In this document: positions 14,875 through 23,220 of the stretch, piece by piece | How positions within the stretch are numbered: the stretch's first letter is position 1 | Layout: each line of letters begins with the position of its first letter | From: Lachnospiraceae bacterium | Lineage (GTDB): Bacteria > Bacillota > Clostridia > Lachnospirales > Lachnospiraceae | DNA length: 32,320 nucleotides | Assembly: GCA_024691875.1 (NCBI GenBank) | Contig: JAILNG010000138.1 | Location: forward strand, 1-32,320 | Direction of reading: 5' to 3' | Translations under genes and position numbers: made by a program | The notes under the pieces: generated by a model | The model's input: the letters and a program-made list of their open reading frames with translations, nothing else | Databases searched by the model: none | Told to the model about the DNA's origin: nothing

Positions 14875-15631
14875 TAATTACAAGGAAGTGGATCCGGACA
14901 GAAAGAGAAAAACAGTGCTGATCTGCCCCGGCGGAGCATATGCATGGACCTCTCCGAGAGAGGCAGAGCCCGTTGCGATCCGGCTTGCAAGCCACGGCTT
15001 TCAGTGCTTTGTGCTGGATTACTCCTGCTGCCCGACCGGAGCGGAGTATCCTGTGGCGCTTGCTCAGGCGCTTCTTGCCATTAAGACGTTAAGGGAAAAC
15101 TCCGAAGCATGGCATGTGGATCCCGAAAAGATCGCCATCTGCGGATTTTCTGCCGGCGGACATCTGGCTGCAAACGTTTCCTGCGATTATAATAATGAGG
15201 AGGCATTGAAACTCATCGGCGGAAAGAAGGATGAGGGAAAGCCAAATGCCTCGCTTCTTTGCTATCCCGTGATCACATCCGGAGATTTCGCTCACAAGGA
15301 CAGCATAAAGAATCTTCTGGGATCGAGATTCAGTCCCGAAATGGAAGAGTACGTTTCTCTTGAAAAAAGGGTGACGGAAAACAATCCGCCCACATTTCTT
15401 TGGCACACTTTTGAGGACAATGCGGTGCCTGTGCAGAATTCGTTGTTCTATGCGCTGGCGTTAAAGGAAAAGAATGTACCGTTTGAAATGCACATCTTCC
15501 CCAACGGCTCTCACGGGCTTTCATTGGCCGATCCCGAGACAAACAGGGCAGGGGTTGCGGGAACGCTTAAGGATGTCAGCAAATGGCCCGAACTGGCAGC
15601 GGCATTTTTGAACAAGACTTTCGGAGAATAA
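14807..15631 (+). CDS. Alpha/beta-hydrolase, esterase of the acetyl-xylan/feruloyl type
   Basis: The 274-residue protein is a serine hydrolase with an oxyanion segment CPGGAYAWTSPREAEPVA (40-57), the nucleophile elbow GFSAGGHLAA with Ser115, a likely acid Asp204 in WHTFEDNAVP, and His236 in NGSHGLSL. These fit the esterase group that includes bacterial acetyl-xylan and feruloyl esterases; the choice of substrate is inference, helped by the nearby xylan genes. It lacks a signal peptide and should act on imported oligosaccharides. The start at 14807 is supported by AAGGAG at 14794-14799. It overlaps the previous gene by 68 bases, so the pair is probably one operon with pyrE. Confidence 0.85.
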   Translation: MEIIKKELTVKGFTALLTGYILDNYKEVDPDRKRKTVLICPGGAYAWTSPREAEPVAIRLASHGFQCFVLDYSCCPTGAEYPVALAQALLAIKTLRENSEAWHVDPEKIAICGFSAGGHLAANVSCDYNNEEALKLIGGKKDEGKPNASLLCYPVITSGDFAHKDSIKNLLGSRFSPEMEEYVSLEKRVTENNPPTFLWHTFEDNAVPVQNSLFYALALKEKNVPFEMHIFPNGSHGLSLADPETNRAGVAGTLKDVSKWPELAAAFLNKTFGE

Positions 15632-15664
15632 AGAAGGTACGGCTCAACAAATTTTTTAAATAAA

Positions 15665-15693
15665 GTGACAATACTTTTTTGAAGTGTTATAAT
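15665..15693 (+). promoter_or_regulatory. Promoter upstream of the arylsulfotransferase-like gene
   Basis: GTGACA (15665-15670), a 17-nt spacer and TATAAT (15688-15693) preceded by TGT form a strong extended -10 promoter. It leaves an untranslated leader of about 95 nt. Confidence 0.85.
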
Positions 15694-15702
15694 AATCTCT
15701 GT

Positions 15703-15760
15703 ATACCAAAAAGTTTGCTTTTGCAAAGCGTTGACGCTTTCGGAGCGGTCTTTATGGTAT
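15703..15760 (+). ncRNA. Candidate structured mRNA leader
   Basis: An outer stem pairs 15703-15713 with 15750-15760 (10 of 11 pairs). Inside it AAAGCG (15725-15730) pairs with CGCTTT (15735-15740) around a TTGA loop. A competing hairpin, TTTGC with GCAAA around TTTT (about 15714-15727), shares bases with the inner stem, so two folds are possible. A T-run follows at 15777-15783. I do not recognise a known riboswitch class. Confidence 0.4.
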
Positions 15761-15795
15761 CGGATCATTATGACACTTTTTTTACGAGGAATGAC

Positions 15796-17646
15796 ATGAA
15801 GAAGGTAAACGGGATTCTCATTGTAATAGCGTTACTCAGCTTGGCACTCTTGGCTTTTATTGCCTATTCGACGGGAATTATCAAGTTGCCTGAGAGTCAG
15901 GCAAATTCTAAGGATCCCCAGACGGAATTTAAAGACGATTATGAGGAAGACTCCACCAAGAACAAAGAGATAGCCGTAACGATCGCTGAGAACCTTTTTT
16001 CTTATAAAAGCATTTCGGAAATCTATTCTTATGAATATCAAAAGATGGTACGGGACAGGATCAACATTCTGACAGAAGTCGGGGATTACAACGAAGACAA
16101 CCCGCTTCTGATCCTGAATCCTTTCGGTACAAACACTCAATCGCTTTACACCTATTTCAAAACAACTGAACCCTGTGCGGTCTCCTATGCGGTCCACACT
16201 TCCACTTTGACTTCCGAAGCACCGGATTTCGGCGGCTTTGTTAAGGCTTCCATGGAAGAGCGCATCCTCCCAAACGGAGCAACAACGATAGTAGGAAATT
16301 CCTATGTGCACGAATTTGCCATTACAGGTCTGGTTCCCAATGAAACCAACATCATAACCATGCGGCTGATCGATGAAAACGGAGAAACAAGGATCCGCAG
16401 ATTCTACTACAAGTTTGGAGATGTGGTTTCAAAGGATGAGGAGAAACTTACCGTTCAGGCAGGATTCAAAGTGGTGGCTGATGAAGTTACCGGGGAGAGC
16501 AAGGTGCAGAATGCCAGTGATGTGACTCTGGCAGAGGGAATGTATGCCATATTCTGCAAGAAAAACGATTTTGATTCCTATGTGAAACTTTACGATAACA
16601 GTGGCTTCCTGCGCGGAGAGATCCCGCTCGAGGACACTTTTGCCAAGAAGCTTTTTGTAAAAGACGGCGAGATTTATCTCTTTGTTTCTTCGAGTAAGCT
16701 TGTCAGGATCAATTCATTGGGTGAAGTTACTCACATTTACAGATCCAATGACTACACGTTCACCGGAGACTGGTGTGTTGACGGGAACGGGAACATCCTT
16801 GCGGCTGCCACAAGAAATGACAGAAGTGACATTTCAGAAAGAGATTGCATCGTCATCATTGATTTTACAGATGGCGACATCTATATGCTGATCGATTTTG
16901 CCAAGCTCATGACCGATTATCATGTTCGCAGAAAAGAAGCTGACTGGATCGGAATCTCGGGAGTTTCCTATATGGGAAACAACATGATAGTTGTGGCAGC
17001 GGACAAGCTTGATTCAATGATCAAGATCAGGAGGATCTACAACGATCCCAGACTTGTTTATTTTGCCGGAGACCCTGCGGCACTTGCGGGAACAGTCTAC
17101 GAAAGCATGTATCTTTTCAACGAGGGTAACTTTGCTTTTTCTTCAACCACCGAAGTGGCGGGCTACGAGGAATACGACAAGATCAGGCAGTCACGTCAAT
17201 ACATTTGGACACTTGACAGAAATCTGAACTATACCTATGAAAAGAAAGAGGAAGGTTTCGGATACTATCTTAAGTATCTGACCGATGAAGACGAAAAAAC
17301 GGTTCGTATCGCGGAAACCATAAAGCTTCCCGAGCTTACCGAGGATGCTTCGCTTTTTGAATACGGTGATAACTGGCTTTTTGTAAGCGGAAACGAAAGC
17401 GTGTTTTATGAGTACGACAATTGGTTCGATCTGATCGCTTCTTTCAAATTCACGGAGCCGGTGGTCAGAAAAACAGTCGAACAAATGGACTACGAAGAGG
17501 ACAATCCGCCCCCGGATGATACTGTGATCTACATTGGGGCATGCAAGTTCGATCAATACGATTATCTTTTTACAAACGAGCTGGTCGTATATAAAAACGG
17601 CACTGTTTCGGAGGAAACCTCCTCTGAAGAAGGTGTTGAGAATTAA
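15796..17646 (+). CDS. Arylsulfotransferase-like membrane-anchored beta-propeller, probably not catalytic
   Basis: The 616-residue protein has one N-terminal membrane helix (5-27) and an extracellular part. Residues about 100-225 (LLILNPFGTNTQSLYTYF, then ATTIVGNSYVHEFAITGL) resemble the N-terminal beta-sandwich of aryl-sulfate sulfotransferases. Residues about 255-590 form repeated strands such as DGEIYLFVSSSKLVRINSLG, as in their propeller. In active relatives, a DW-x-H-x-NSV-type segment carries a sulfate-binding histidine; here the matching site is DWIGISGVSY (383-392), with Gly in place of His and Ser in place of Asn. A scaffold or binding role is therefore more likely than sulfate transfer. 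The start at 15796 has GAGGA 5 nt upstream. It leads a run with the topoisomerase gene, 11 nt downstream. Confidence 0.65.
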   Translation: MKKVNGILIVIALLSLALLAFIAYSTGIIKLPESQANSKDPQTEFKDDYEEDSTKNKEIAVTIAENLFSYKSISEIYSYEYQKMVRDRINILTEVGDYNEDNPLLILNPFGTNTQSLYTYFKTTEPCAVSYAVHTSTLTSEAPDFGGFVKASMEERILPNGATTIVGNSYVHEFAITGLVPNETNIITMRLIDENGETRIRRFYYKFGDVVSKDEEKLTVQAGFKVVADEVTGESKVQNASDVTLAEGMYAIFCKKNDFDSYVKLYDNSGFLRGEIPLEDTFAKKLFVKDGEIYLFVSSSKLVRINSLGEVTHIYRSNDYTFTGDWCVDGNGNILAAATRNDRSDISERDCIVIIDFTDGDIYMLIDFAKLMTDYHVRRKEADWIGISGVSYMGNNMIVVAADKLDSMIKIRRIYNDPRLVYFAGDPAALAGTVYESMYLFNEGNFAFSSTTEVAGYEEYDKIRQSRQYIWTLDRNLNYTYEKKEEGFGYYLKYLTDEDEKTVRIAETIKLPELTEDASLFEYGDNWLFVSGNESVFYEYDNWFDLIASFKFTEPVVRKTVEQMDYEEDNPPPDDTVIYIGACKFDQYDYLFTNELVVYKNGTVSEETSSEEGVEN

Positions 17647-17657
17647 CAGAGGTTTTG

Positions 17658-19661
17658 ATGGGAAAAAGGTTATTTATTGCGGAAAAGCCCAGCGTGGCCC
17701 AGGAATTTGCCAAGGCTCTGCATGAGAATTTTTCGCGAAGAGACGGCTTTCAGGAGTCTGAAAACTCTGTGGTCACCTGGTGTGTGGGACATTTGGTGAC
17801 TATGAGCTATCCTGAAGCTTACGATCCGGAAATGGCAAAATGGAAATTTGAAACTTTGCCTTTTCTTCCGAAGCAATACAAATACGAGATCATTCCGAGC
17901 GTTAAGAAGCAGTTTGACATTGTTAAAGGCCTTCTTTGCCGCGAAGATGTGGATTGCATATACATATGCACGGACTCCGGACGTGAAGGAGAATACATTT
18001 ACCGTCTGGTGGACATGATGGCTCAGGTGCCTGCGGAAAAGGTCAGAAAAAGAGTCTGGATCGATTCTCAAACTGAAGAAGAGATCAAAAGAGGCATAGA
18101 GACCGCGAAGACCTGGGACGCCTACGACAATCTTTCCGAGGCTGCATTTTTAAGAGCCAAGGAAGATTACCTCATGGGCATCAATTTTTCCAGAGCACTT
18201 TCCATTAAGTACGGCTACAATGTGAGAAACTTCATGAAGCTGGATAAGATGGGTGCGATCGCAGTGGGCCGTGTAATGACCTGCGTGCTGGGCATGGTGG
18301 TACGACGGGAAAGAGAGATCAGGGATTTTAAGGAAACAAACTTTTACAGAGTTGTTTTAAAGACCGAAGCGGGATTTGAGGCAGAATTCAGAGCAGTTGA
18401 AGGCAGCAGGTACTTTAATACACCCTTCATGTACAAGGAGAATGGCTTTAAGGAAAAGAAGACGGCCGAAGAGCTGATGGAAAGCCTTAAAGGACTTCAG
18501 GCTACGGTTGCTTCCATCGAAAAGAAGGAGGAAAAAAAGAATCCCCCTTTGCTTTACAACCTGGCGGAAGCGCAGAATGACTGCTCCAGACTCTTCAAGA
18601 TCAGCCCGGACGAAACACTTAAGGTCATACAGAATCTGTACGAAAAAAAGCTGGTGACTTATCCCAGAACCGATGCGAGAGTTCTTTCCACTGCCGTGTC
18701 AAAGGAGATAGCAAAGAACATTTCGGGACTTAAAAGTTTTGAGCCTTTGGCGGGCTTTGCAAACGAGATCCTTGAAGGCAAAAAGTACGTGGGGCTTGCA
18801 AAGACAAGGTACGTTGATGACAAAAAGATCACAGATCACTATGCGATCATTCCCACAGGTCAGGGCATCGGAGGTTTAAGGCAGCTCCCTCTTATGGAAC
18901 AGAAGGTTTACGAACTGATCGCAAGAAGATTTTTAAGCATATTCTATCCGCCTGCGGTTTACAGCAAGGACTCCATCGTTTTAAAGGTGGGTGACGAAAG
19001 CTTTTTCGCCAACTTCAAGGCGCTTAAGGATGAGGGGTACTTTAAGGTTTCCAACGTCAAAAAGAAGGACGATGGGAAACAGGAAGAAAACGGAGACGAC
19101 AAGAAAAAGGACGATGAAGCCGATTCCGAGATCTCGACCGAGCAGCTTGCAGGGATCAATAAGCTGAAAAAGGGCGATGTTTTAAACGTTCAGAACATGG
19201 AGATCAAGGAAGGAAAAACTTCACCTCCCAAAAGATACACATCAGGTTCTTTGATCCTTGCAATGGAAAATGCGGGACAGTTTATTGAAGATGAAGAACT
19301 GAGAGCACAGATCAAAGGCTCAGGCATCGGAACCAGTGCCACAAGAGCAGAGATACTGAATAAGCTTGTAAAAATACAATACTTGAATCTAAACAAAAAA
19401 ACGCAGATCTTTTCTCCCACCAAACTTGGGGAGATCATTCATGAAGTGGTTACCGGCTCAATATCCTCGCTTTTGAGAGCGGATCTTACAGCAAGCTGGG
19501 AAAAGGGACTCACACAGGTGGCAGAGGGGCAGATAACCGGCCGTGAATATATGGAAAAGCTTGAAGGATACGTCACAAGAATGACAGACAGAGTAAAGAA
19601 CAGCAACATTAACTCGGCTTTGAGCAATGCCTTTATCAGCGTGGAAAGGAATTACAAATGA
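17658..19661 (+). CDS. topB: Type IA DNA topoisomerase, topoisomerase III-like
   Basis: The 667-residue enzyme would relax or decatenate DNA by cutting one strand. The TOPRIM domain starts with FIAEKPSVAQEFA (6-18) and contains TDSGREGEYIYR, with Asp106 followed by Ser-Gly rather than the usual x-Asp before REGE. The catalytic tyrosine is Tyr335 in LVTYPRTDARVL. Other segments are YLMGINFSRALSIKYG and PPKRYTSGSLILAMENAG. A Lys/Asp/Glu-rich insert of about 30 residues lies near 470-500. The variant TOPRIM motif is, from memory, common among TopB proteins of Firmicutes and conjugative elements, but no other element gene is nearby. AGAGG lies 5 nt before the ATG; a TTG one codon earlier is an alternative. 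Its stop overlaps the next start as ATGA. Confidence 0.93.
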   Translation: MGKRLFIAEKPSVAQEFAKALHENFSRRDGFQESENSVVTWCVGHLVTMSYPEAYDPEMAKWKFETLPFLPKQYKYEIIPSVKKQFDIVKGLLCREDVDCIYICTDSGREGEYIYRLVDMMAQVPAEKVRKRVWIDSQTEEEIKRGIETAKTWDAYDNLSEAAFLRAKEDYLMGINFSRALSIKYGYNVRNFMKLDKMGAIAVGRVMTCVLGMVVRREREIRDFKETNFYRVVLKTEAGFEAEFRAVEGSRYFNTPFMYKENGFKEKKTAEELMESLKGLQATVASIEKKEEKKNPPLLYNLAEAQNDCSRLFKISPDETLKVIQNLYEKKLVTYPRTDARVLSTAVSKEIAKNISGLKSFEPLAGFANEILEGKKYVGLAKTRYVDDKKITDHYAIIPTGQGIGGLRQLPLMEQKVYELIARRFLSIFYPPAVYSKDSIVLKVGDESFFANFKALKDEGYFKVSNVKKKDDGKQEENGDDKKKDDEADSEISTEQLAGINKLKKGDVLNVQNMEIKEGKTSPPKRYTSGSLILAMENAGQFIEDEELRAQIKGSGIGTSATRAEILNKLVKIQYLNLNKKTQIFSPTKLGEIIHEVVTGSISSLLRADLTASWEKGLTQVAEGQITGREYMEKLEGYVTRMTDRVKNSNINSALSNAFISVERNYK

Positions 19662-20329
19662 TAGCCGATTACAAGATTGAAAAATTGTTTGAAACAGAGG
19701 AATCCATCGCCATAGATGAGATCAGAAAGTTTGAATATCCCTGGGAGGTCCTTCCTCACATCGGAGAGATCATCCTGAAATTGGGTGCAGGCCTCGGAGA
19801 AGATTATGAGAAAAGAGGAGAAGACATCTGGATCCACAAGACAGCCAATGTTTTCCCCACCGCTTACATTAAAGGACCCTGCATCATCTGCGCGGAAGCT
19901 GAAGTCAGACATTGTGCATTTATCAGAGGCAATGCTCTTGTGGGAGCAAAGGCTGTTGTGGGAAATTCTACCGAGTTAAAAAATGTGATCCTGTTTAATA
20001 ATGTGCAGGTTCCCCATTACAATTATGTTGGGGATTCGATCCTTGGCTTTAAATCACATATGGGAGCAGGATCCATCACATCCAATGTTAAATCCGATAA
20101 GACTCTTGTAGTTGTTAAGGACGCATTAAGCGGTGAAAGCTTTGAAACAGGACTCAAGAAAATGGGCGCGATCCTGGGCGACAACGTGGAAGTGGGCTGC
20201 GGCTCGGTTTTAAATCCCGGAACCGTTATAGGAACACATACAAACATATACCCGCTTTCCTCCGTCAGAGGCTGCGTACCGGGTAATAACATTTACAAAA
20301 ATCAAAACGAGATCGTAATTAAAAGATAG
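19658..20329 (+). CDS. Left-handed beta-helix (hexapeptide-repeat) transferase-like protein
   Basis: The 223-residue protein has a short N-terminal helical region (1-65) followed by hexapeptide repeats such as IWIHKTANVFPTAYIKGPCIICAEAEVRHCAFIRGNALVGAKAVVG (split across residues ~52-105) and a second set ending GSVLNPGTVIGTHTNIYPLSSVRG. This fold is used by acyltransferases and by the C-terminal half of GlmU; relatives are often labelled UDP-N-acetylglucosamine pyrophosphorylase-related, though the nucleotidyltransferase half is absent here. The substrate is unknown. The gene is coupled to topB by an ATGA overlap and followed after 10 nt by the S1 gene. Confidence 0.82.
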   Translation: MIADYKIEKLFETEESIAIDEIRKFEYPWEVLPHIGEIILKLGAGLGEDYEKRGEDIWIHKTANVFPTAYIKGPCIICAEAEVRHCAFIRGNALVGAKAVVGNSTELKNVILFNNVQVPHYNYVGDSILGFKSHMGAGSITSNVKSDKTLVVVKDALSGESFETGLKKMGAILGDNVEVGCGSVLNPGTVIGTHTNIYPLSSVRGCVPGNNIYKNQNEIVIKR

Positions 20330-20339
20330 GGGAATAAAG

Positions 20340-21263
20340 ATGAGCGAAGAAATGAATGATATGACAATGGCCGATTTTGAGAAGGAGATCAACGGATCCT
20401 TCAGAGCGGTAAATCCCGGAGACATTTTAACCGGAACGGTGATCGGAGTTTCGGATACAGAAGTTACTTTGGATCTCAATTACTTTGCGGAGGGCATTAT
20501 AAAGATCGATGAACTTTCAAACGATCCCCGCTTTTCCATTAAAGGTGATGTGGCTGTCGGAGATGAGATCCGCGCAGTGGTTATCAGAGAAGACAGAAAC
20601 GGGAACATCCTTCTTTCAAAAAAGCAGGCTGACAACATCCTGGCATGGGATAAGCTTAAGGAAATGCAGAGCGAGAAAAAAGTAGTGAGTGTCAAGGTGG
20701 CAAGCAGTACAAATGCCGGAGTCATCACCTACCTGGAGGGCATTCGTGCCTTCATCCCCGCTTCCAAGCTGGCTGTTTCTTACGTTGAGAACACAGAGGA
20801 GTACGTCGGAAAGACGTTGGATGTTATTGTGATCACCGTGAACGAAGCTGATCAGAAGCTGGTGCTTTCCGCAAAGGATGTGCTTTTTGACAGAGAAAGA
20901 GAAGAGAGAAATTCAAAGATCGCCCGTATCCCCGTCGGTACAGTTACCGAAGGAACAGTGGAAAGGATCGAGCAGTACGGAGCTTTTGTTTCCATCGGAA
21001 ACGATCTTCAAGGACTGCTTCACATCTCTCAGATCTGCGATAAGAGACTTAAAACTCCCAGGGAAGTTCTTGAGATCGGGCAGAAAGTTAAGGTCAAGAT
21101 CATCGATGTCAAGGATGGTAAGCTTTCTCTTTCCATGAAAGCGGTAGACGAGAAGGATGAAGTCGAAGAGGAAGTTAACGAGGCACCCGCCGAGTATATG
21201 TTCGGAGATGACGAACCCGTGACCATGGCAGGCCTTTTTGCGGGTATTAAGTTAAAAAAGTAG
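20340..21263 (+). CDS. S1-domain RNA-binding protein (short ribosomal protein S1-like)
   Basis: The 307-residue protein contains three S1 (OB-fold) domains: about 22-90 (PGDILTGTVIGVSDTEVTLDL), 105-175 (SVKVASSTNAGVITYLEGIRAFIPASKL) and 195-267 (GTVTEGTVERIEQYGAFVSIGNDLQGLLHISQI). It would bind mRNA and help translation, as S1-like proteins do in Gram-positive bacteria. In many Clostridia S1 is longer or fused to IspH; here it stands alone and short. The ribosome site AGGGGA overlaps the previous stop codon and lies about 6 nt before the ATG. The acidic C-terminus (DEVEEEVNEAPAEYMFGDDEP) is typical of such proteins. It ends the gene run that began at 15796. Confidence 0.88.
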   Translation: MSEEMNDMTMADFEKEINGSFRAVNPGDILTGTVIGVSDTEVTLDLNYFAEGIIKIDELSNDPRFSIKGDVAVGDEIRAVVIREDRNGNILLSKKQADNILAWDKLKEMQSEKKVVSVKVASSTNAGVITYLEGIRAFIPASKLAVSYVENTEEYVGKTLDVIVITVNEADQKLVLSAKDVLFDREREERNSKIARIPVGTVTEGTVERIEQYGAFVSIGNDLQGLLHISQICDKRLKTPREVLEIGQKVKVKIIDVKDGKLSLSMKAVDEKDEVEEEVNEAPAEYMFGDDEPVTMAGLFAGIKLKK

Positions 21264-21297
21264 GATTTTTGCTTCACTTCAGCAGTCAAATTTCACC

Positions 21298-21326
21298 TTG
21301 CGGATTGATTGCAAAATTTGTATACT
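21298..21326 (+). promoter_or_regulatory. Candidate promoter of the Rex/NAD(P)HX-repair operon
   Basis: TTGCGG (21298-21303), a 17-nt spacer and TATACT (21321-21326) lie about 70 nt before the first gene. A 6-bp hairpin, TGCAGA/TCTGCA (21346-21362), falls in the leader. Confidence 0.55.
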
Positions 21327-21395
21327 AATATTTTGAACATGTGTTTGCAGAGAAGATCTGCATTCACTATCGAAAACCATTCTACGGAGGCTAAC

Positions 21396-23195
21396 ATGGA
21401 ATTCGGCAAGACAGTACTAAGACATGTTTATATCGACATAATCGTTAAAGACCACATGCTTGACGAGGTTTGTCTCTATCAAATAGATTACAAGGGAGAC
21501 AAGAGCTTCAGAAACGAGGAGATCCTCTTTTCACAGCCGCTTCCGGTAGAAAGCACCGATGACGAGGGAAATGCGATCGTTATCCCTGCGGAAGAAGTGG
21601 ATCTTCGCGCCGCGTTCTTTGACAAGATCGTGGAATACAGAAATTCAGGCATAGAGATTCGGTACTTTGCGGTTAATGCCAAGGAAGTCATGCTGTATCT
21701 GATCGAGCCTTTGAAAAGCGTTAATCCCAAGGCTAAGAGAATGTTTAACGAGATGGCAGCGGAATGTCTTCCTCATGAGTGGCTTACAGACTGCCTCAGC
21801 ATGCTCAGAGTCATTCCCATGACAGATTTCGATGAGATCCCTGAAATGTCTGCGGGCATCAGAAGAAGACTCAAGGAAAAATTCCATGAAGTTGCAAATG
21901 AGATAAAGAGAGAGAAAAAGACACACATCTTTGCATCCTACGAAACTCCCGTAACAGGACCTGAACTTCTTTTCTGTATTACGGATGAGAATATGAACGT
22001 GATCGAGGATGTGAGACTTCACGGACATATAAATGATGACATCGTGGTTTCAAAGGCCAGTGATTTCATCAACAAGTATCCCGATGCGGACATTCTGATC
22101 AACAGATCGGAGATCAGATTATATGCCCTCTTTAAAAAAGCGGAAAGCTATACGGATAAGAAGTCGACAGAGATCGTTTACTCCCTGGAGAGTATGCTGA
22201 CTGCTTTGGGAAAGAGAAACGGAAATACAAATTTTGAGACTTACAGAGATTACATCAAAAATGCCGAAGACTTGAGATTCGGAAGATTTGATGATAACAG
22301 GATCCACAGCATCCACACCTTCAGACTCCCCATGAGCTACAATACGGATAGCGCTTGGGACATCAATTTCTCAGGGAATTCCATGTGGACCTGTGACGAT
22401 GAATTCGGACTTTCTTACACTCTTGTGGGTGACAGCAGGGACGGAGAGAAGAAGAAAAAGAAAAACGGCGGTGAAGAGATCTACGGAAAGCTTTCTGTCG
22501 AGAAGGACAGAGAACGTTTCGTATTGCGTATAAGCAGAGTAAATGTTAAGAAGTACGTTTCGGGCTACGCGGTATTGACCGTTGAAGCCGAGAATCATTT
22601 CTATCCCGGGAAGAGAGACAAGGAACGTATCAATGAGCTTTGTTCGTCACTTTGGCGGTCAAAGTTTATGGGAGACAGTTATCCGGACATTTTGAATATT
22701 CAGATGAGATGCGGAGACAGGATCTATGCCATCGAAGCAAATCAGAGAAGTGACGGAAACACTGTTCCCTGGGTAGCATTGCTCATGGATCTCGGAAGAA
22801 AGAAAAAGAACAGCGGTTCAGCCAAGTTCACCGCATCCACCCTTTCGGATAAGATGTTTTCAATGATCGATGAGGGAGATGCAAAACGTATCGAAGATGC
22901 AAATGATGAAGTGATCAATAAGAGCCTCATCAAGAGCGAGTACCTGCTCCAGCTGGAAATGTATCTTGCGGAGGTTATTTCTCCGAAGGGAAACAGGGAC
23001 TTCTGCAGTCTTACCAATAAGCAGAAGAAACAGGTCAAATTGATAAGAGGTGCTCTTGCTTACATGGTCGGTTCTTACTGTTACGATGAAGAGCAGGGGG
23101 AATTTGCCGGAGCGTACAGATACGTCAATAAGATCAGAAAGATAAGAGAAACTGAGGACAGGCTTGAAAGAAAGCTTGACATGCTCTACGAATAA
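21396..23195 (+). CDS. Unrecognised 599-residue protein, first gene of the redox operon
   Basis: I do not recognise this protein. It has no signal peptide or membrane segment, so it should be cytoplasmic. It begins MEFGKTVLRHVYIDIIVKDH and includes alternating strand/helix regions, a basic patch KKKKKNGG near residue 355, a segment ILNIQMRCGDRIYAIEANQRSDG near 430-455, and a charged helical end (KIRKIRETEDRLERKLDMLYE). No Walker, Rossmann or zinc motif is evident. The start at 21396 is supported by GGAGG 5 nt upstream. It is 25 nt upstream of the Rex repressor gene and probably shares its transcript, which suggests a role linked to redox state or nucleotide repair; that is inference. Confidence 0.85.
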   Translation: MEFGKTVLRHVYIDIIVKDHMLDEVCLYQIDYKGDKSFRNEEILFSQPLPVESTDDEGNAIVIPAEEVDLRAAFFDKIVEYRNSGIEIRYFAVNAKEVMLYLIEPLKSVNPKAKRMFNEMAAECLPHEWLTDCLSMLRVIPMTDFDEIPEMSAGIRRRLKEKFHEVANEIKREKKTHIFASYETPVTGPELLFCITDENMNVIEDVRLHGHINDDIVVSKASDFINKYPDADILINRSEIRLYALFKKAESYTDKKSTEIVYSLESMLTALGKRNGNTNFETYRDYIKNAEDLRFGRFDDNRIHSIHTFRLPMSYNTDSAWDINFSGNSMWTCDDEFGLSYTLVGDSRDGEKKKKKNGGEEIYGKLSVEKDRERFVLRISRVNVKKYVSGYAVLTVEAENHFYPGKRDKERINELCSSLWRSKFMGDSYPDILNIQMRCGDRIYAIEANQRSDGNTVPWVALLMDLGRKKKNSGSAKFTASTLSDKMFSMIDEGDAKRIEDANDEVINKSLIKSEYLLQLEMYLAEVISPKGNRDFCSLTNKQKKQVKLIRGALAYMVGSYCYDEEQGEFAGAYRYVNKIRKIRETEDRLERKLDMLYE

Positions 23196-23220
23196 GACTT
23201 GAAGATGAGGTGAAAAAAAG

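Noticed and set aside
17658..19661. Topoisomerase gene as a sign of an integrated conjugative element
   Set aside because: No integrase, relaxase, coupling protein, direct repeats or composition break is visible around it.
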